A stretch of 64,000 bases of DNA, taken from positions 186,001-250,000 of the forward strand of contig CAYOJW010000001.1 in the NCBI GenBank assembly GCA_964404445.1, given 5' to 3'. The position numbers and the translations under genes are program-made. The stretch comes from UBA2336 sp964404445. Its GTDB lineage: Bacteria > Bacteroidota > Bacteroidia > Cytophagales > Cyclobacteriaceae. This document shows positions 49,923-59,820 of the stretch, one piece after another; within the stretch, counting starts at the first letter, position 1, and each line of letters opens with the position of its first letter. Under the pieces are notes generated by a model that searched no databases, was not told where the DNA came from, and saw only the letters and a program-made list of their open reading frames with translations.

Positions 49923-51155
49923 ATGGAGTTAACCAACGGAGCGTACACCATTCAGGGGGTAAATGTGCTGGACATTTGCGAACAATTCGGCACACCGGTT
50001 TATGTATATGATGCTGAAAAAATCATCAGCCAGTTAAAGAATTTAAAAGCGGCCTTTTCGGATGCCGATCTCCGTATTAAGTACGCGGCCAAAGCGCTTA
50101 CCAATCTCTCGGTGTTGAAACTCTTGCGCAAGCACGGTGCAGGCATTGATGTGGTTTCGATACAGGAAGCTCAGCTTGCGTTAAAAGCCGGATACACTCC
50201 CGGTGAAATCATGTTCACACCCAACTGTGCCGAATACGAAGAACTTGCCGAAGGCGTACGCCAAGGTTTCATGGTAAACATCGACAACCTGCCACATTTA
50301 AAACGCTTCGGTGAAGAGTTTGGAAACACACGCCCGTGCTGCCTGCGTTTAAATCCGCACATCATGGCCGGTGGAAATCTTAAAATATCGACAGGGCATA
50401 GCAACTCGAAGTTTGGCATTTCGGTATATCAGCTTCCGCAGATTATGGAGCTTGTGGCGCAGTATAATATTAACGTAACCGGATTGCACATTCACACCGG
50501 TTCGGAAATAAGCGATGCCGATGTGTTTATTAAAATGGCTGAAATATTTTTTAGTGTTGCGCGTGAGTTTAACGATTTGAAGTTCATTGATTTCGGTAGC
50601 GGGTTTAAAGTGGCGTACCAGGAAGGCGATGCCGTGACCAACGTGTACGACCTCGGCCTTAAACTGACCAAAGCCTTCCGCGATTTTTGCCAGCAATACG
50701 GTCGCAAACTTGAACTTTGGATTGAACCCGGAAAATATATCGTAAGCGATGCAGGCAATCTGTTTGTGAAAACAACCGTAGTGAAATCGACACCTACCAT
50801 AACCTTTGTGGGTGTAAACTCAGGATTGAATCACCTGATCCGCCCCATGATGTACGATGCGTATCACAACATTATAAATGTTTCTAACCCCGAAGGCTCA
50901 CAAAAAACATACACGGTAGTTGGTTACATCTGCGAAACCGATACCCTTGGTGCCGACAGAAAAATAAATGAAGTAACCGAAGGTGACATTTTGGCGATTC
51001 GCAATGCGGGCGCGTATGGTTTTTCGATGGCCTCGAATTACAATTCGCGGTTGCGCCCTGCCGAAGTGTTGGTGATTAATGGCGAAGCCAAGTTAATTCG
51101 CGAACGCGAAACGCTGGAGGATTTAGTGAAAGGGCAGGTGGATATTGGGTTGTAG
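49923..51155 (+). CDS. lysA: Diaminopimelate decarboxylase
   Basis: 410 residues. PLP enzyme that converts meso-diaminopimelate to lysine. PLP lysine Lys57 in IKYAAKALTNLSVLK, HIHTGSEISDADVF, the CETDTLGADR motif and AYGFSMASNYNSRLRP. It lies three bases after the RelE-type toxin gene, possibly read from the same transcript, a random-looking arrangement. Convergent gene follows much later. Confidence 0.97.
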   Translation: MELTNGAYTIQGVNVLDICEQFGTPVYVYDAEKIISQLKNLKAAFSDADLRIKYAAKALTNLSVLKLLRKHGAGIDVVSIQEAQLALKAGYTPGEIMFTPNCAEYEELAEGVRQGFMVNIDNLPHLKRFGEEFGNTRPCCLRLNPHIMAGGNLKISTGHSNSKFGISVYQLPQIMELVAQYNINVTGLHIHTGSEISDADVFIKMAEIFFSVAREFNDLKFIDFGSGFKVAYQEGDAVTNVYDLGLKLTKAFRDFCQQYGRKLELWIEPGKYIVSDAGNLFVKTTVVKSTPTITFVGVNSGLNHLIRPMMYDAYHNIINVSNPEGSQKTYTVVGYICETDTLGADRKINEVTEGDILAIRNAGAYGFSMASNYNSRLRPAEVLVINGEAKLIRERETLEDLVKGQVDIGL

Positions 51156-51161
51156 CTTGTT

Positions 51162-51234
51162 GGATTTTAAATCCTGATCATCCGGGTTCGGGATTGCAAA
51201 TCCCGAACAGTTAGGGTTACAAGCCCAAAATAAT
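51162..51234. repeat. Cluster of three short palindromes of the GGATT/AATCC type
   Basis: GGATTTTAAATCC (51162-51174), then GTTCGGGATT pairing with AATCCCGAAC (51186-51195 and 51199-51208, loop GCA), then GGGTTACAAGCCC (about 51216-51228). All share the pattern of a GGRTT arm and an AAYCC arm. They follow lysA; the middle one can act as its terminator, but as a cluster they look like a dispersed repeat. Confidence 0.65.
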
Positions 51235-51306
51235 GTAGTTTATATGCCAAGAAAATACCCAACCAAAAACCAATTTAACACTATGATGTTACTCTCAACT
51301 ATTGCA

Positions 51307-51872
51307 ATGAAGCCCTACGGCCTATTCATCATCCTTTTTTGTAGCATAGTGTTTATCCAAGCTAACGCCCAAGGTGATCAATCCAAATCAAATTCTCAAT
51401 GGAAATTATACTCTATTGAGAAGAGCGATATGCAGATTAAATTCCCCGTGGAACCAGATAACGATATTCAGGAAATTACAAAAGACCTACACCAATATAC
51501 CCGAAAAGTATATATAAAAGATTCCAAAGGATTCAATTTTGTTTATTTCGTTTCTATCGTTAATTACAAAAACGGAATTGACGTTGATAGCGCCACATTT
51601 ATCCGTACCGCGACAACTATGCTTAATAATCGCTTTAAAAACTCATACAGTTTTACCATCACCAAAGAAAATCATAAGGTTTTCAAAAATTGCTCAGCCA
51701 TAAGCGTAACAGCAACCGTTAAGCCCGACCCGACCGATTCATTTATTTATAATGCCTTTCTTTGAAACGAAAGAATTACATCATATTTATGTTTGTTTTA
51801 ACCGATCCAAATTATGTTGATACTGACCATAGAGTATCTCAGTTTTTTAATTCTTTAATCTGGACTGATTAG
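51307..51872 (+). pseudogene. Exported protein gene with a probable frameshift
   Basis: From the ATG at 51307 a signal peptide (MKPYGLFIILFCSIVFIQAN) leads a domain ending DSFIYNAFL at the TGA at 51763-51765. Directly after it, in another frame, comes a coherent continuation (LKRKNYIIFMFVLTDPNYVD and FFNSLIWTD) to the TAG at 51870-51872. One extra T in the run TTTCTTTG would join them as FIYNAFLLKRKNY. Upstream ATG codons at 51244 and 51283 extend the frame but the signal favours 51307. Function of the family is unknown. Confidence 0.65.
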
Positions 51873-51947
51873 ATTATGTTTATTCTAATAGTTTTAAAAC
51901 CATCTATCACGCTTCGCTTTTTATTGGGCTTTTAAAAAGGTTGAACC

Positions 51948-53012
51948 CTAAAACAAACTCAAATTCCCTTTATACCGGAACTTCGTTAAATCATATTCGG
52001 GCATGTGCCGACCTTCAAAGTATTTTTTCTTTGAGGTGCTGAACAACTTGTGAATGATTTCGGCATAACTGCCCTCACCGCGCATACGCCTGCCAAATTG
52101 TGAATCGTTTACGTTGCCGCCATGCAGGGCGCTGATTTGGTTCCAGACTTTATCAAACCTGTCGGGAAAATTTTTGCGCAGCCAGTCTTCAAATAGTTGC
52201 GCGATCGATCCATTTAATCGTACAACCGTCATACCGGCTGTTAATGCCCCGTGATCGGCTGCGGCTTTTAAAATAGTTGGTATTTCGTGATGGTTCAACC
52301 CGGGAATTAACGGTGCATTCATAATACCAACGGGTATGTTTGCTTTCGATAATTCTTCTACAACTTTTAACCGTTTCAGTCCGCTTGCGGTACGTGGTTC
52401 CATCGCCCTGCGCAAGTCTTCATTTAAGGTTGTGATGGAAATCATAACATGAACAAGATGATCGCTCGCTAAATCCTGTAACACATCTATATCACGAGTG
52501 ATTAAACCGTTCTTTGAAATAATGCCCACGGGATGCCGGTACTTCGCCAATACTTGCAACATCTTACGTGTGATGCCAAACTTACGCTCCAGCGGCTGAT
52601 AGCAATCGGTATTGCCACTCAGCATAATGGGTGCGGGCTGCCACTTGGGGTGCAATAGTTGTTTTTCTAACAAATCGGCAGCATTTCTTTTTACGATGAT
52701 CTTGCTTTCAAAATCCAGTCCGGCACTAAAGCCATAATACTCGTGCGCGTTGCGGGCGTAACAATAAATACAGCCGTGCTCGCAACCCTGGTAGGGATTC
52801 ATAGAATACATTCCGTACACATCGGGGCTATCGACTTTGTTTACAATCTTTTTAGGAGTTTCAAAAAAGATTTGCGTTTGAGGTGCTTCGAGCAACGGTT
52901 CATCCAAACCTTCGATGTGCTCGGTCACGTATTGATTCTTTAAAAACTTGTTGCTGGTTTTTATTTGTGCACCACGTCCTTTGAAATAGTCATCTGTTTT
53001 TTCTTCTTGCAT
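51948..53012 (-). CDS. PA0069-family radical SAM protein
   Basis: 354 residues from the ATG at 53012 (MQEEKTDDYFKGRGAQI); the frame opens earlier at 53063. The 4Fe-4S cluster motif is CEHGCIYCYAR (C-x3-C-x2-C) in MNPYQGCEHGCIYC. Then SGNTDCYQPLERKFGITR, MISITTLNEDLRRAMEPRT and NAPLIPGLNHHEI, typical of the PA0069/Rv2578c family. The reaction is not known; relationship to spore photoproduct lyase-like proteins has been noted. Single gene, divergent from the desulfhydrase-like gene. Confidence 0.92.
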   Translation of the reverse strand: MQEEKTDDYFKGRGAQIKTSNKFLKNQYVTEHIEGLDEPLLEAPQTQIFFETPKKIVNKVDSPDVYGMYSMNPYQGCEHGCIYCYARNAHEYYGFSAGLDFESKIIVKRNAADLLEKQLLHPKWQPAPIMLSGNTDCYQPLERKFGITRKMLQVLAKYRHPVGIISKNGLITRDIDVLQDLASDHLVHVMISITTLNEDLRRAMEPRTASGLKRLKVVEELSKANIPVGIMNAPLIPGLNHHEIPTILKAAADHGALTAGMTVVRLNGSIAQLFEDWLRKNFPDRFDKVWNQISALHGGNVNDSQFGRRMRGEGSYAEIIHKLFSTSKKKYFEGRHMPEYDLTKFRYKGNLSLF

Positions 53013-53084
53013 CGTGCACGAATGTAGCGGTGATTGTTGCTGTAAAAAATTACTTTTACGCACCGCGACAGAAGCTGTCAGAAG

Positions 53085-53960
53085 ATGTTATCCTATACAC
53101 AAACACCTATTCAAGAACTACACGATCCGCTGTTCGCTCAGGCCGGTGTGCGTGTGTTTATCAAGCGTGAAGATTTAAACCATCCGTTTGTATCGGGCAA
53201 TAAATGGTGGAAACTGAAATACAATCTGGAAGAAGCAAAACGATTAAACCACAAAACACTTTTAACGTTTGGCGGGGCGTACTCCAACCATATTTACGCA
53301 ACAGCTGCCGCAGCGCATGAATTAGGTTTTGAATCCATCGGCATAATCCGAGGAGAAGAAACCCTGCCGCTTAACCACACGCTTTCGTTTGCAAAAAATA
53401 AAGGCATGAAGCTGCATTATGTTTCGCGCGAACAATACCGAACGAAAACCGAAGTCGAATTTATCGATCAACTCCATCAACACTTGGGTGATTTTTATTT
53501 AATCCCCGAAGGCGGAACCAATGCGTTGGCTGTAAAAGGTGTAACCGAGTTTGCACAAATGTTAGGCAACGATTTCGATTATCTCTGTTGTTCCGTTGGA
53601 ACAGGCGGAACGTTGGCCGGGTTGGTGAATGGATTATCCGGCACTAAAACCGTTATCGGGTTTTCTTCTTTAAAGGGAGGCGATTTCTTAGAGGAAGAAG
53701 TGAAAAAATATCTGCATAGCGATTATGGAAAATGGGCATTACGCACATCATACCATCATGGCGGATATGGAAAAACGACACCTGAACTTTTAACATTTAT
53801 GGAACACACACAGAAACGGCACAATCTGCCGCTGGATCCTGTTTATACAGGCAAATTACTGTACGGTGTTTATGAAGAGATAAAGAAGGGATCTTTTAAA
53901 AAAGGAAGCACGGTTCTTATTTTACATTCGGGCGGGTTGCAAGGAGCTTTAAAAACATAA
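53085..53960 (+). CDS. PLP-dependent 1-aminocyclopropane-1-carboxylate deaminase/D-cysteine desulfhydrase family protein
   Basis: 291 residues. The PLP lysine lies in PFVSGNKWWKLKYNLEEA (residues 35-50), followed by LTFGGAYSNHIYATAAAAHE and the phosphate-binding SVGTGGTLAGL loop. Family members degrade D-cysteine to pyruvate, H2S and ammonia, or open the cyclopropane ring; in Bacteroidota D-cysteine desulfhydrase activity is more likely. It is three bases upstream of the giant alpha-2-macroglobulin gene, on the same strand. Confidence 0.88.
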   Translation: MLSYTQTPIQELHDPLFAQAGVRVFIKREDLNHPFVSGNKWWKLKYNLEEAKRLNHKTLLTFGGAYSNHIYATAAAAHELGFESIGIIRGEETLPLNHTLSFAKNKGMKLHYVSREQYRTKTEVEFIDQLHQHLGDFYLIPEGGTNALAVKGVTEFAQMLGNDFDYLCCSVGTGGTLAGLVNGLSGTKTVIGFSSLKGGDFLEEEVKKYLHSDYGKWALRTSYHHGGYGKTTPELLTFMEHTQKRHNLPLDPVYTGKLLYGVYEEIKKGSFKKGSTVLILHSGGLQGALKT

Positions 53961-53963
53961 AGC

Positions 53964-56900
53964 ATGAAGAAATTTATACACATTGTACTGTTTTTTATTT
54001 TCACAGGTGCAGCCTTCGGACAGGATCCGGTCAATTCACGCACTTCAAGTTACTACACCTTCATCTATAAAATCAGTAACGATGAAGCGAAAGCATTATA
54101 CCAAAACGAAGATTCGGCTGTTCCCGAACAATACTTTCACACACTTACAGATTTCTACCCGACCGATTCGGCATACAGAAAAAAACTCCCTGCCGGGCAT
54201 TATCTATTTATTAAATCCGTAGCCGGCAAGCTTGATTGCGAACTGGAGTCTGTCAATAATCTTGAAATGCACATTCTGAACAACAACCGCGATCTGTTGC
54301 TTGTTTTTCAGGACACATCGGGCGCAGAAATAAAATCGCTGAGCCCGAAAGTTAAAAACCGCACCATACGATTTGATGAGAAACTGAATGCCTATCGTAT
54401 TTCAAAAACCAATAAACAGGGATTTGTGTATGCCGGGCACGAAGGCCATCTGAATATTTTCAGCATAAAACGCAGGTACAACAACACATTACCGGCCCGT
54501 ACAAAACGCAGGGTGCTGGGCACTTTCCCCATTAATATTCTTGTTTCACCCATTACCTACACGGTGCAGTCTGTTAAAAGTTTAATTAAATACCAATACA
54601 TAAATCCTCCGCGAATTTACCATCGCGCCCGGAATATGTTTGAGCCAAAAAATTACAGCGGTTATGTTGTGCTTAACAAACCGGAGTTTAAGCCGGGCGA
54701 TACGGTAAAACTGAAAGCCTTTATTGTTACTAAAAAAGGCAAACCGGTACAGAAAAAACTGTCGGTTCACCTGAGTGGTTATTCGCCTCGTTTCAATAAA
54801 AATATGGGAGAAATCTCTCCGTATCGAAAAGGCGCTTATGTTTTTGAGTTCGTGCTGAATGACAGCTTAAAACTATCGTTAGACAAAAATTATACTGTTT
54901 ACTTAGAGGATAAGGGTGACAATAACTATCCCTCCGCAAGTTTTAATTATGAACACTACGAACTGAAACAAAATATTTTTTCACTAAAGCCTTCTCCGAC
55001 CAATACTCCCCACAAACCTGCCTCAATTCTGTTAAAAGGAACAGACTCCAACGATATGCCGCTCTATGACATTCACGTTGCGTTAACGGTTAAAACAAAA
55101 TCGGTGAATGATTTTTATGAAAAATCACTATTCGTACGCGATACATTATGGACACACGAACTAAAGCTGGAGCCATTAGGCGATACAAAGATAATTTTAC
55201 CAGACTCAATCTATTCTAATGCCGCGTTTGACTACGAGGTAATAGCCGCATTCACCAATGCCGACAACGAGCGTCAGGTAAAGACGCTAACGTTATCATA
55301 CAATGCAAAACAACAGGCCGAAATAAAATTGAAGAACGACTCTGTATTTTTTACATCACCTGAAAACGGTGTGTACAGAATTGCCGGGCTGTCCTATCGT
55401 GGCGATACACTTTATACAAATACGGTTACACTCCCTCATGCAGAAACACTCAAGCCGCACCTGTCAGGCTATGCCCTCATTCACAAAAAACAAACGGTAG
55501 CATTCCTTTCTGTTCGCAACGAACAACACCAAATCGAGGCCCTGGCACAACGCACAAAAGACAGTCTGAATATGTTTGTACAAAATCCGCGTAAGCTGTT
55601 GTTCCGCTACCAGCTTTTTAAAAACAATAAAATCACTGAACAGGGGTATTCAAACACCTATACCGTAAAGCGAAAAGCACATTCCAACGACCGTTATTAC
55701 TTAGCTTTACAATATGTATGGGCAGGCGAAGCAAAGAACCAAAACTATGATCTGGCATTCGCCAAGAAACCGTTAACGATTTCTATCGACCATCCCGCAA
55801 CTGTTTTTCCGGGGCAATCAACCGAAATGACAATCTTCGTGAAAGACGCTTTCGGCAGCCCTGTGCAAAATGCCGACCTCACGGCTTATGCCATTACTAA
55901 AAAGTTTACAAAAACAACAACCGCTTCCGTGCCAAACTTTGAGCACTTCAAAAACCGGAAAGCCTTCAACGAATTCAGCAACATAAAAGTTGATGACAGG
56001 AAAATCACACAAAAGCTGAAGTATGATTACTGGAAAACAAAACTCGGCTTAGACAGTATCGGCTTTTATCATTTCTTATATCCTGATAAAGGGTTGTTCA
56101 CCTATTATACAACAGCCGAAGACAGCATTACGCAAATTGCGCCCTATGTTGTGCAGAACGGAGAAGTTCAACCCGTGCATTACATTTATTTCGATAAAGA
56201 ACTGAAATACTATTATGGTGTGGAAAGTGTTGAGCCGTATTCGTTCAGGGTAAACACGGTAAAAAATATTACACTGCGTTTGCGAAACCGTTTAATCACC
56301 ATCCCTAATGTTTCTGTTGAAAAGGGGAAGAAGCTTATCCTAAGCCTTGACCTCAACAACCTGCCCGACAGCATTCAATCACTTGAACAACCTGTTAAGT
56401 TTACTTCGCAGGAAATACAAAAGCTACGTCCTCATTTTTTATGGGTAACCCGCAATCAAACTCAAAGCCGGGCATATTTTGAACAGCCCGATTTTCAAAA
56501 TGAAAGAACCTACCGTTTGCTGCGCCCCACTAACAATTATCAAACCCAGCCCGAACTGGTTGGCCCGTTTTTTACAGGAACATTAAAGTATCAATCGGCA
56601 TTTGATATTTATTTCCCTTTTAAGCCTTCGATGGTGTACGAATTTCAGCCCGAACTGGTTGACCGTACATACCGTGACTATTCTTTTGATCATTACCTGC
56701 CATTATGGAACGTAAGCCCCTCGCTTAAAGACCAGGTACAAACAAAAAACAATATTGAAGCGTACTGGAGAAGTTTAGACGAAGAAATACCTTACAAATT
56801 TCGCAGATACCCCGACAGCAACCCGGTATCAAAAACCGTTGGCCGGTTAAGCCTTCGCCAAAAAACGATAGCGGATAAAACCAAGCTCGCGACTTTCATC

Positions 56901-59783
56901 ATCAACCTCGACAACCCCGATGAATACTACATTTACCCCGCACAGGCTACGGTTTTCACTCCATTGCTTCCGGGTTTATACCAGTGTGTTATAATCCATT
57001 CCGAAGAAAGCTATATCAAATCAGAGCCCGTTCGTGTTGAGGCTTACGGGCAAACATTTTACACCATAACAAACGAACCCGTTGTTAACGCGGATGATTT
57101 CAGCAAAAAAATTATCGAACGCATTAAGCAATGGTCGGAAGAAGACATCTATGCCGACAAAAATCGTATGCAGGAAATGCAAAACATCCGCCAATTATAT
57201 TATAGCGAAACAACAGCTTACACAAACTTTAGTGGAGGCGGGCAATGGGTATCCGGTGTTGTGAGTGACCCTGAAGACGGGAGCCCACTACCCGGTGTTA
57301 GCGTTATTGTAAAAGGCACGGCCATCGGAACTGCAACCGACATGAATGGCTTTTACAGGCTTTATGTGCCGCACAATGCAACGCTTGTTATTTCATTTAT
57401 CGGCTACAAAACACATGAAATAGAAACACGAAACCGCGCCCAGGCCGATGTTCAACTACAAATGGATGCAACGCATTTAGAAGAAGTAGTTGTAGTGGGA
57501 TATGGCGTTCAGTCGAAAAGAGAAATGACGTATTCTGTATCAACCACATCAGGAGGTATGTATGGCCGGGTAGCCGGAGTTCAGGTAATTCAGGCAAGCG
57601 GTGGTGCGCCCGGGGCTGCATTAAGCATACGAGGCGTGAATTCTTTGCCCGGTGCAAACAACCCGCTGGTGATCATTGACGGAGTAATAATGCGTTTGGA
57701 AGACATTGACCAAAGTAAGATAACAGCCATTGAGGTGTTGAAAGATGCCGAGGCAACGGCAATTTACGGATCGCGTGCCGCGAACGGGGTTATTCTTATT
57801 TCAACAAAGCCCGGTACAACATCGGCACAGCTTTTACAAACCAAACTTCCTGAAACGCCTCAGCTTATAGCGATTGACGGGAACACACCGGGAAGTTCGT
57901 TGCGAAAGAACTTCCGCGACTACGCTTTCTGGCAACCGCAGTTGCGCACCGATAAAAACGGAGCCGCAAAATTCAACGCCACATACCCGGACGACATTAC
58001 CGGTTGGAACATTCACGTGCTGGGCATGGCCTCTAAAAAAAGAACCGGACAGACACAAAGTCAGGTGCAATCTTTTAAACCGTTAATTGCACAATTAACC
58101 ATGCCAAATTTTTTGATTATGGGCGACAGCGCGTGGGCTATCGGTAAAATCACAAATTACAGTGCCGACAGTCTTGCCCTGTTAAAAACTTTTTCGATAA
58201 ATGATCAGGCACAACTACGTGAAAGCGTAATTATCAAAAACTCGTTCATTGACTCCGTTTCTTTAACAGGAGCGGGCGACAGCCTTCGGGTGAAATATGA
58301 AATTGAGCATAAAGGCTACCGCGATGGCGAACTGAGAAAAATCCCGGTGCTTCCATTAGGAACAAAAGAGTCGAACGGGGTTTTTGCCGCCCTCACAAAC
58401 GATACGGTGTTTACGTTGCAGTTTAACAAACAAAGCAAACTGAAACTCTGTGCACAAACCGATTTGCTTGATGTGCTTTCGGATGAAATACAGGAATTAA
58501 AAATTTATCCGTACGAATGCAACGAACAGCTTGCCTCTAAGTTAAAAGCATTGCTGGCTGAAAAAACCATTCGCAACTATAAGAAAGAAAAATTTGAGCA
58601 CGACAGGCTCGTTGAAAAAATCCTAAAGAAACTTGCCAGCAATCAATCGAAAGACGGAAGCTGGAGCTGGTGGGGATCGAACGGGGGAAGCGTTTGGATT
58701 ACACTGCACATTGCCGAGGCGTTAGCGTGGGCAGAAAAACTTGATTATAAAGTTACGTATGATCGCACCGGGCTAACCGGATTTCTAAAGAACTCTTATA
58801 ATTATAATGTTTCCGTTACCGATCAATTAAAAGCGTGGATCTTTCTGTCAGCAAACGGGGAAAAAGTAATTGCCAAACCGCTGATCGACACATTAGCTAA
58901 AAATAACAAACTGTATAACAACCATTACAAACTGTTAGCCATGCGCTTGCTTCAGCAAAACGGTGAAGAACCTGATTGGAAGTGGATAGAAGAACAAAAA
59001 AAGAGAACCCTGAAGGGGAATATCTATTGGGGTGAGGAAAAAACTTCAATGTGGAATAACGATATTGATAATACCCTTCTTGTTTATCGGATGATTGAAC
59101 ACAAAAACCCAAACCACTCCGACCTGCTTTATATCTGCAATTATTTTCTGGAACGCAGAAAACAATCGTGGCGTAACACCTACGAGTCGGCACGCATTAT
59201 CGAAACACTATTGCCCGCGTTACAAAAAACGACCGGTCAGTCTTCGCCATCATTAACCCTTACGGGAGATGTTTCACATACCGTTACCTCATTCCCGTTT
59301 GAAAAAGAGTTTGTTGGCGTTCAGCAAATCAGCATAACAAAAAAAGGTAATGCCCCTGTATATTTTACAGCCTATGAAGAAAAGTGGAATCCGGAACCTG
59401 AAAAGGTCGAGGGTGATTTTGTTGTGAAAACGCAATGGGAAAACGATGTTAACAAACTGAAAGCCGGGAAACCTGTTTCTTTACAAATTACGCTTAACGT
59501 AAAAAAGGACGCTGAATATGTGATGATTAGCGTGCCGATACCGGCAGGGTGTTCTTACGACTCCAAAAATCAAAGCCGCACAAACGGTGAGGTACACCGC
59601 GAATACGATCTCCATGAAACCCGTATTTATTGTGAACGGCTGCGTGAAGGCACATATTACTATACCGTACAATTACAGCCACGTTACAAAGGAGTGTACT
59701 CCGTAAATCCGGCAAAAGCCGAGTGGATGTATTTTCCGGTGATCTACGGGCGTGAAAGCATAGGTAAAATCAAAGTAGAATAA
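53964..59783 (+). CDS. Alpha-2-macroglobulin-family protein with embedded SusC-like CTD and TonB plug
   Basis: 1939 residues with a signal peptide (MKKFIHIVLFFIFTGAAFGQ). MG2-type domain near 225-330 (FEPKNYSGYVVLNKPEFKPG), bait-region and MG repeats to about 1085. Then 1093-1180 is a carboxypeptidase-like regulatory domain (VSGVVSDPEDGSPLPGVSVI, GTATDMNGFYRL) ending in the SusC hinge EEVVVVGYGVQSK, and 1185-1283 is a TonB plug (VAGVQVIQASGGAPGAALSI, NPLVIIDGVIM, IEVLKDAEATAIYGSRAANG). The A2M domain follows (NFRDYAFWQPQLRTDKNG), with an intact thioester motif CNEQ at Cys1519. No beta-barrel is present. Probable role: trap for attacking proteases, attached to the envelope; the plug is unusual. 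Confidence 0.9.
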   Translation: MKKFIHIVLFFIFTGAAFGQDPVNSRTSSYYTFIYKISNDEAKALYQNEDSAVPEQYFHTLTDFYPTDSAYRKKLPAGHYLFIKSVAGKLDCELESVNNLEMHILNNNRDLLLVFQDTSGAEIKSLSPKVKNRTIRFDEKLNAYRISKTNKQGFVYAGHEGHLNIFSIKRRYNNTLPARTKRRVLGTFPINILVSPITYTVQSVKSLIKYQYINPPRIYHRARNMFEPKNYSGYVVLNKPEFKPGDTVKLKAFIVTKKGKPVQKKLSVHLSGYSPRFNKNMGEISPYRKGAYVFEFVLNDSLKLSLDKNYTVYLEDKGDNNYPSASFNYEHYELKQNIFSLKPSPTNTPHKPASILLKGTDSNDMPLYDIHVALTVKTKSVNDFYEKSLFVRDTLWTHELKLEPLGDTKIILPDSIYSNAAFDYEVIAAFTNADNERQVKTLTLSYNAKQQAEIKLKNDSVFFTSPENGVYRIAGLSYRGDTLYTNTVTLPHAETLKPHLSGYALIHKKQTVAFLSVRNEQHQIEALAQRTKDSLNMFVQNPRKLLFRYQLFKNNKITEQGYSNTYTVKRKAHSNDRYYLALQYVWAGEAKNQNYDLAFAKKPLTISIDHPATVFPGQSTEMTIFVKDAFGSPVQNADLTAYAITKKFTKTTTASVPNFEHFKNRKAFNEFSNIKVDDRKITQKLKYDYWKTKLGLDSIGFYHFLYPDKGLFTYYTTAEDSITQIAPYVVQNGEVQPVHYIYFDKELKYYYGVESVEPYSFRVNTVKNITLRLRNRLITIPNVSVEKGKKLILSLDLNNLPDSIQSLEQPVKFTSQEIQKLRPHFLWVTRNQTQSRAYFEQPDFQNERTYRLLRPTNNYQTQPELVGPFFTGTLKYQSAFDIYFPFKPSMVYEFQPELVDRTYRDYSFDHYLPLWNVSPSLKDQVQTKNNIEAYWRSLDEEIPYKFRRYPDSNPVSKTVGRLSLRQKTIADKTKLATFIINLDNPDEYYIYPAQATVFTPLLPGLYQCVIIHSEESYIKSEPVRVEAYGQTFYTITNEPVVNADDFSKKIIERIKQWSEEDIYADKNRMQEMQNIRQLYYSETTAYTNFSGGGQWVSGVVSDPEDGSPLPGVSVIVKGTAIGTATDMNGFYRLYVPHNATLVISFIGYKTHEIETRNRAQADVQLQMDATHLEEVVVVGYGVQSKREMTYSVSTTSGGMYGRVAGVQVIQASGGAPGAALSIRGVNSLPGANNPLVIIDGVIMRLEDIDQSKITAIEVLKDAEATAIYGSRAANGVILISTKPGTTSAQLLQTKLPETPQLIAIDGNTPGSSLRKNFRDYAFWQPQLRTDKNGAAKFNATYPDDITGWNIHVLGMASKKRTGQTQSQVQSFKPLIAQLTMPNFLIMGDSAWAIGKITNYSADSLALLKTFSINDQAQLRESVIIKNSFIDSVSLTGAGDSLRVKYEIEHKGYRDGELRKIPVLPLGTKESNGVFAALTNDTVFTLQFNKQSKLKLCAQTDLLDVLSDEIQELKIYPYECNEQLASKLKALLAEKTIRNYKKEKFEHDRLVEKILKKLASNQSKDGSWSWWGSNGGSVWITLHIAEALAWAEKLDYKVTYDRTGLTGFLKNSYNYNVSVTDQLKAWIFLSANGEKVIAKPLIDTLAKNNKLYNNHYKLLAMRLLQQNGEEPDWKWIEEQKKRTLKGNIYWGEEKTSMWNNDIDNTLLVYRMIEHKNPNHSDLLYICNYFLERRKQSWRNTYESARIIETLLPALQKTTGQSSPSLTLTGDVSHTVTSFPFEKEFVGVQQISITKKGNAPVYFTAYEEKWNPEPEKVEGDFVVKTQWENDVNKLKAGKPVSLQITLNVKKDAEYVMISVPIPAGCSYDSKNQSRTNGEVHREYDLHETRIYCERLREGTYYYTVQLQPRYKGVYSVNPAKAEWMYFPVIYGRESIGKIKVE

Positions 59784-59820
59784 AAGATATACGCCAATAT
59801 TCTATCTATACCTAAATTTC

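Noticed and set aside
51244..51306. Earlier in-frame start codons for the frameshifted exported protein
   Set aside because: They would put about 21 polar residues before the signal peptide, so the ATG at 51307 fits better.
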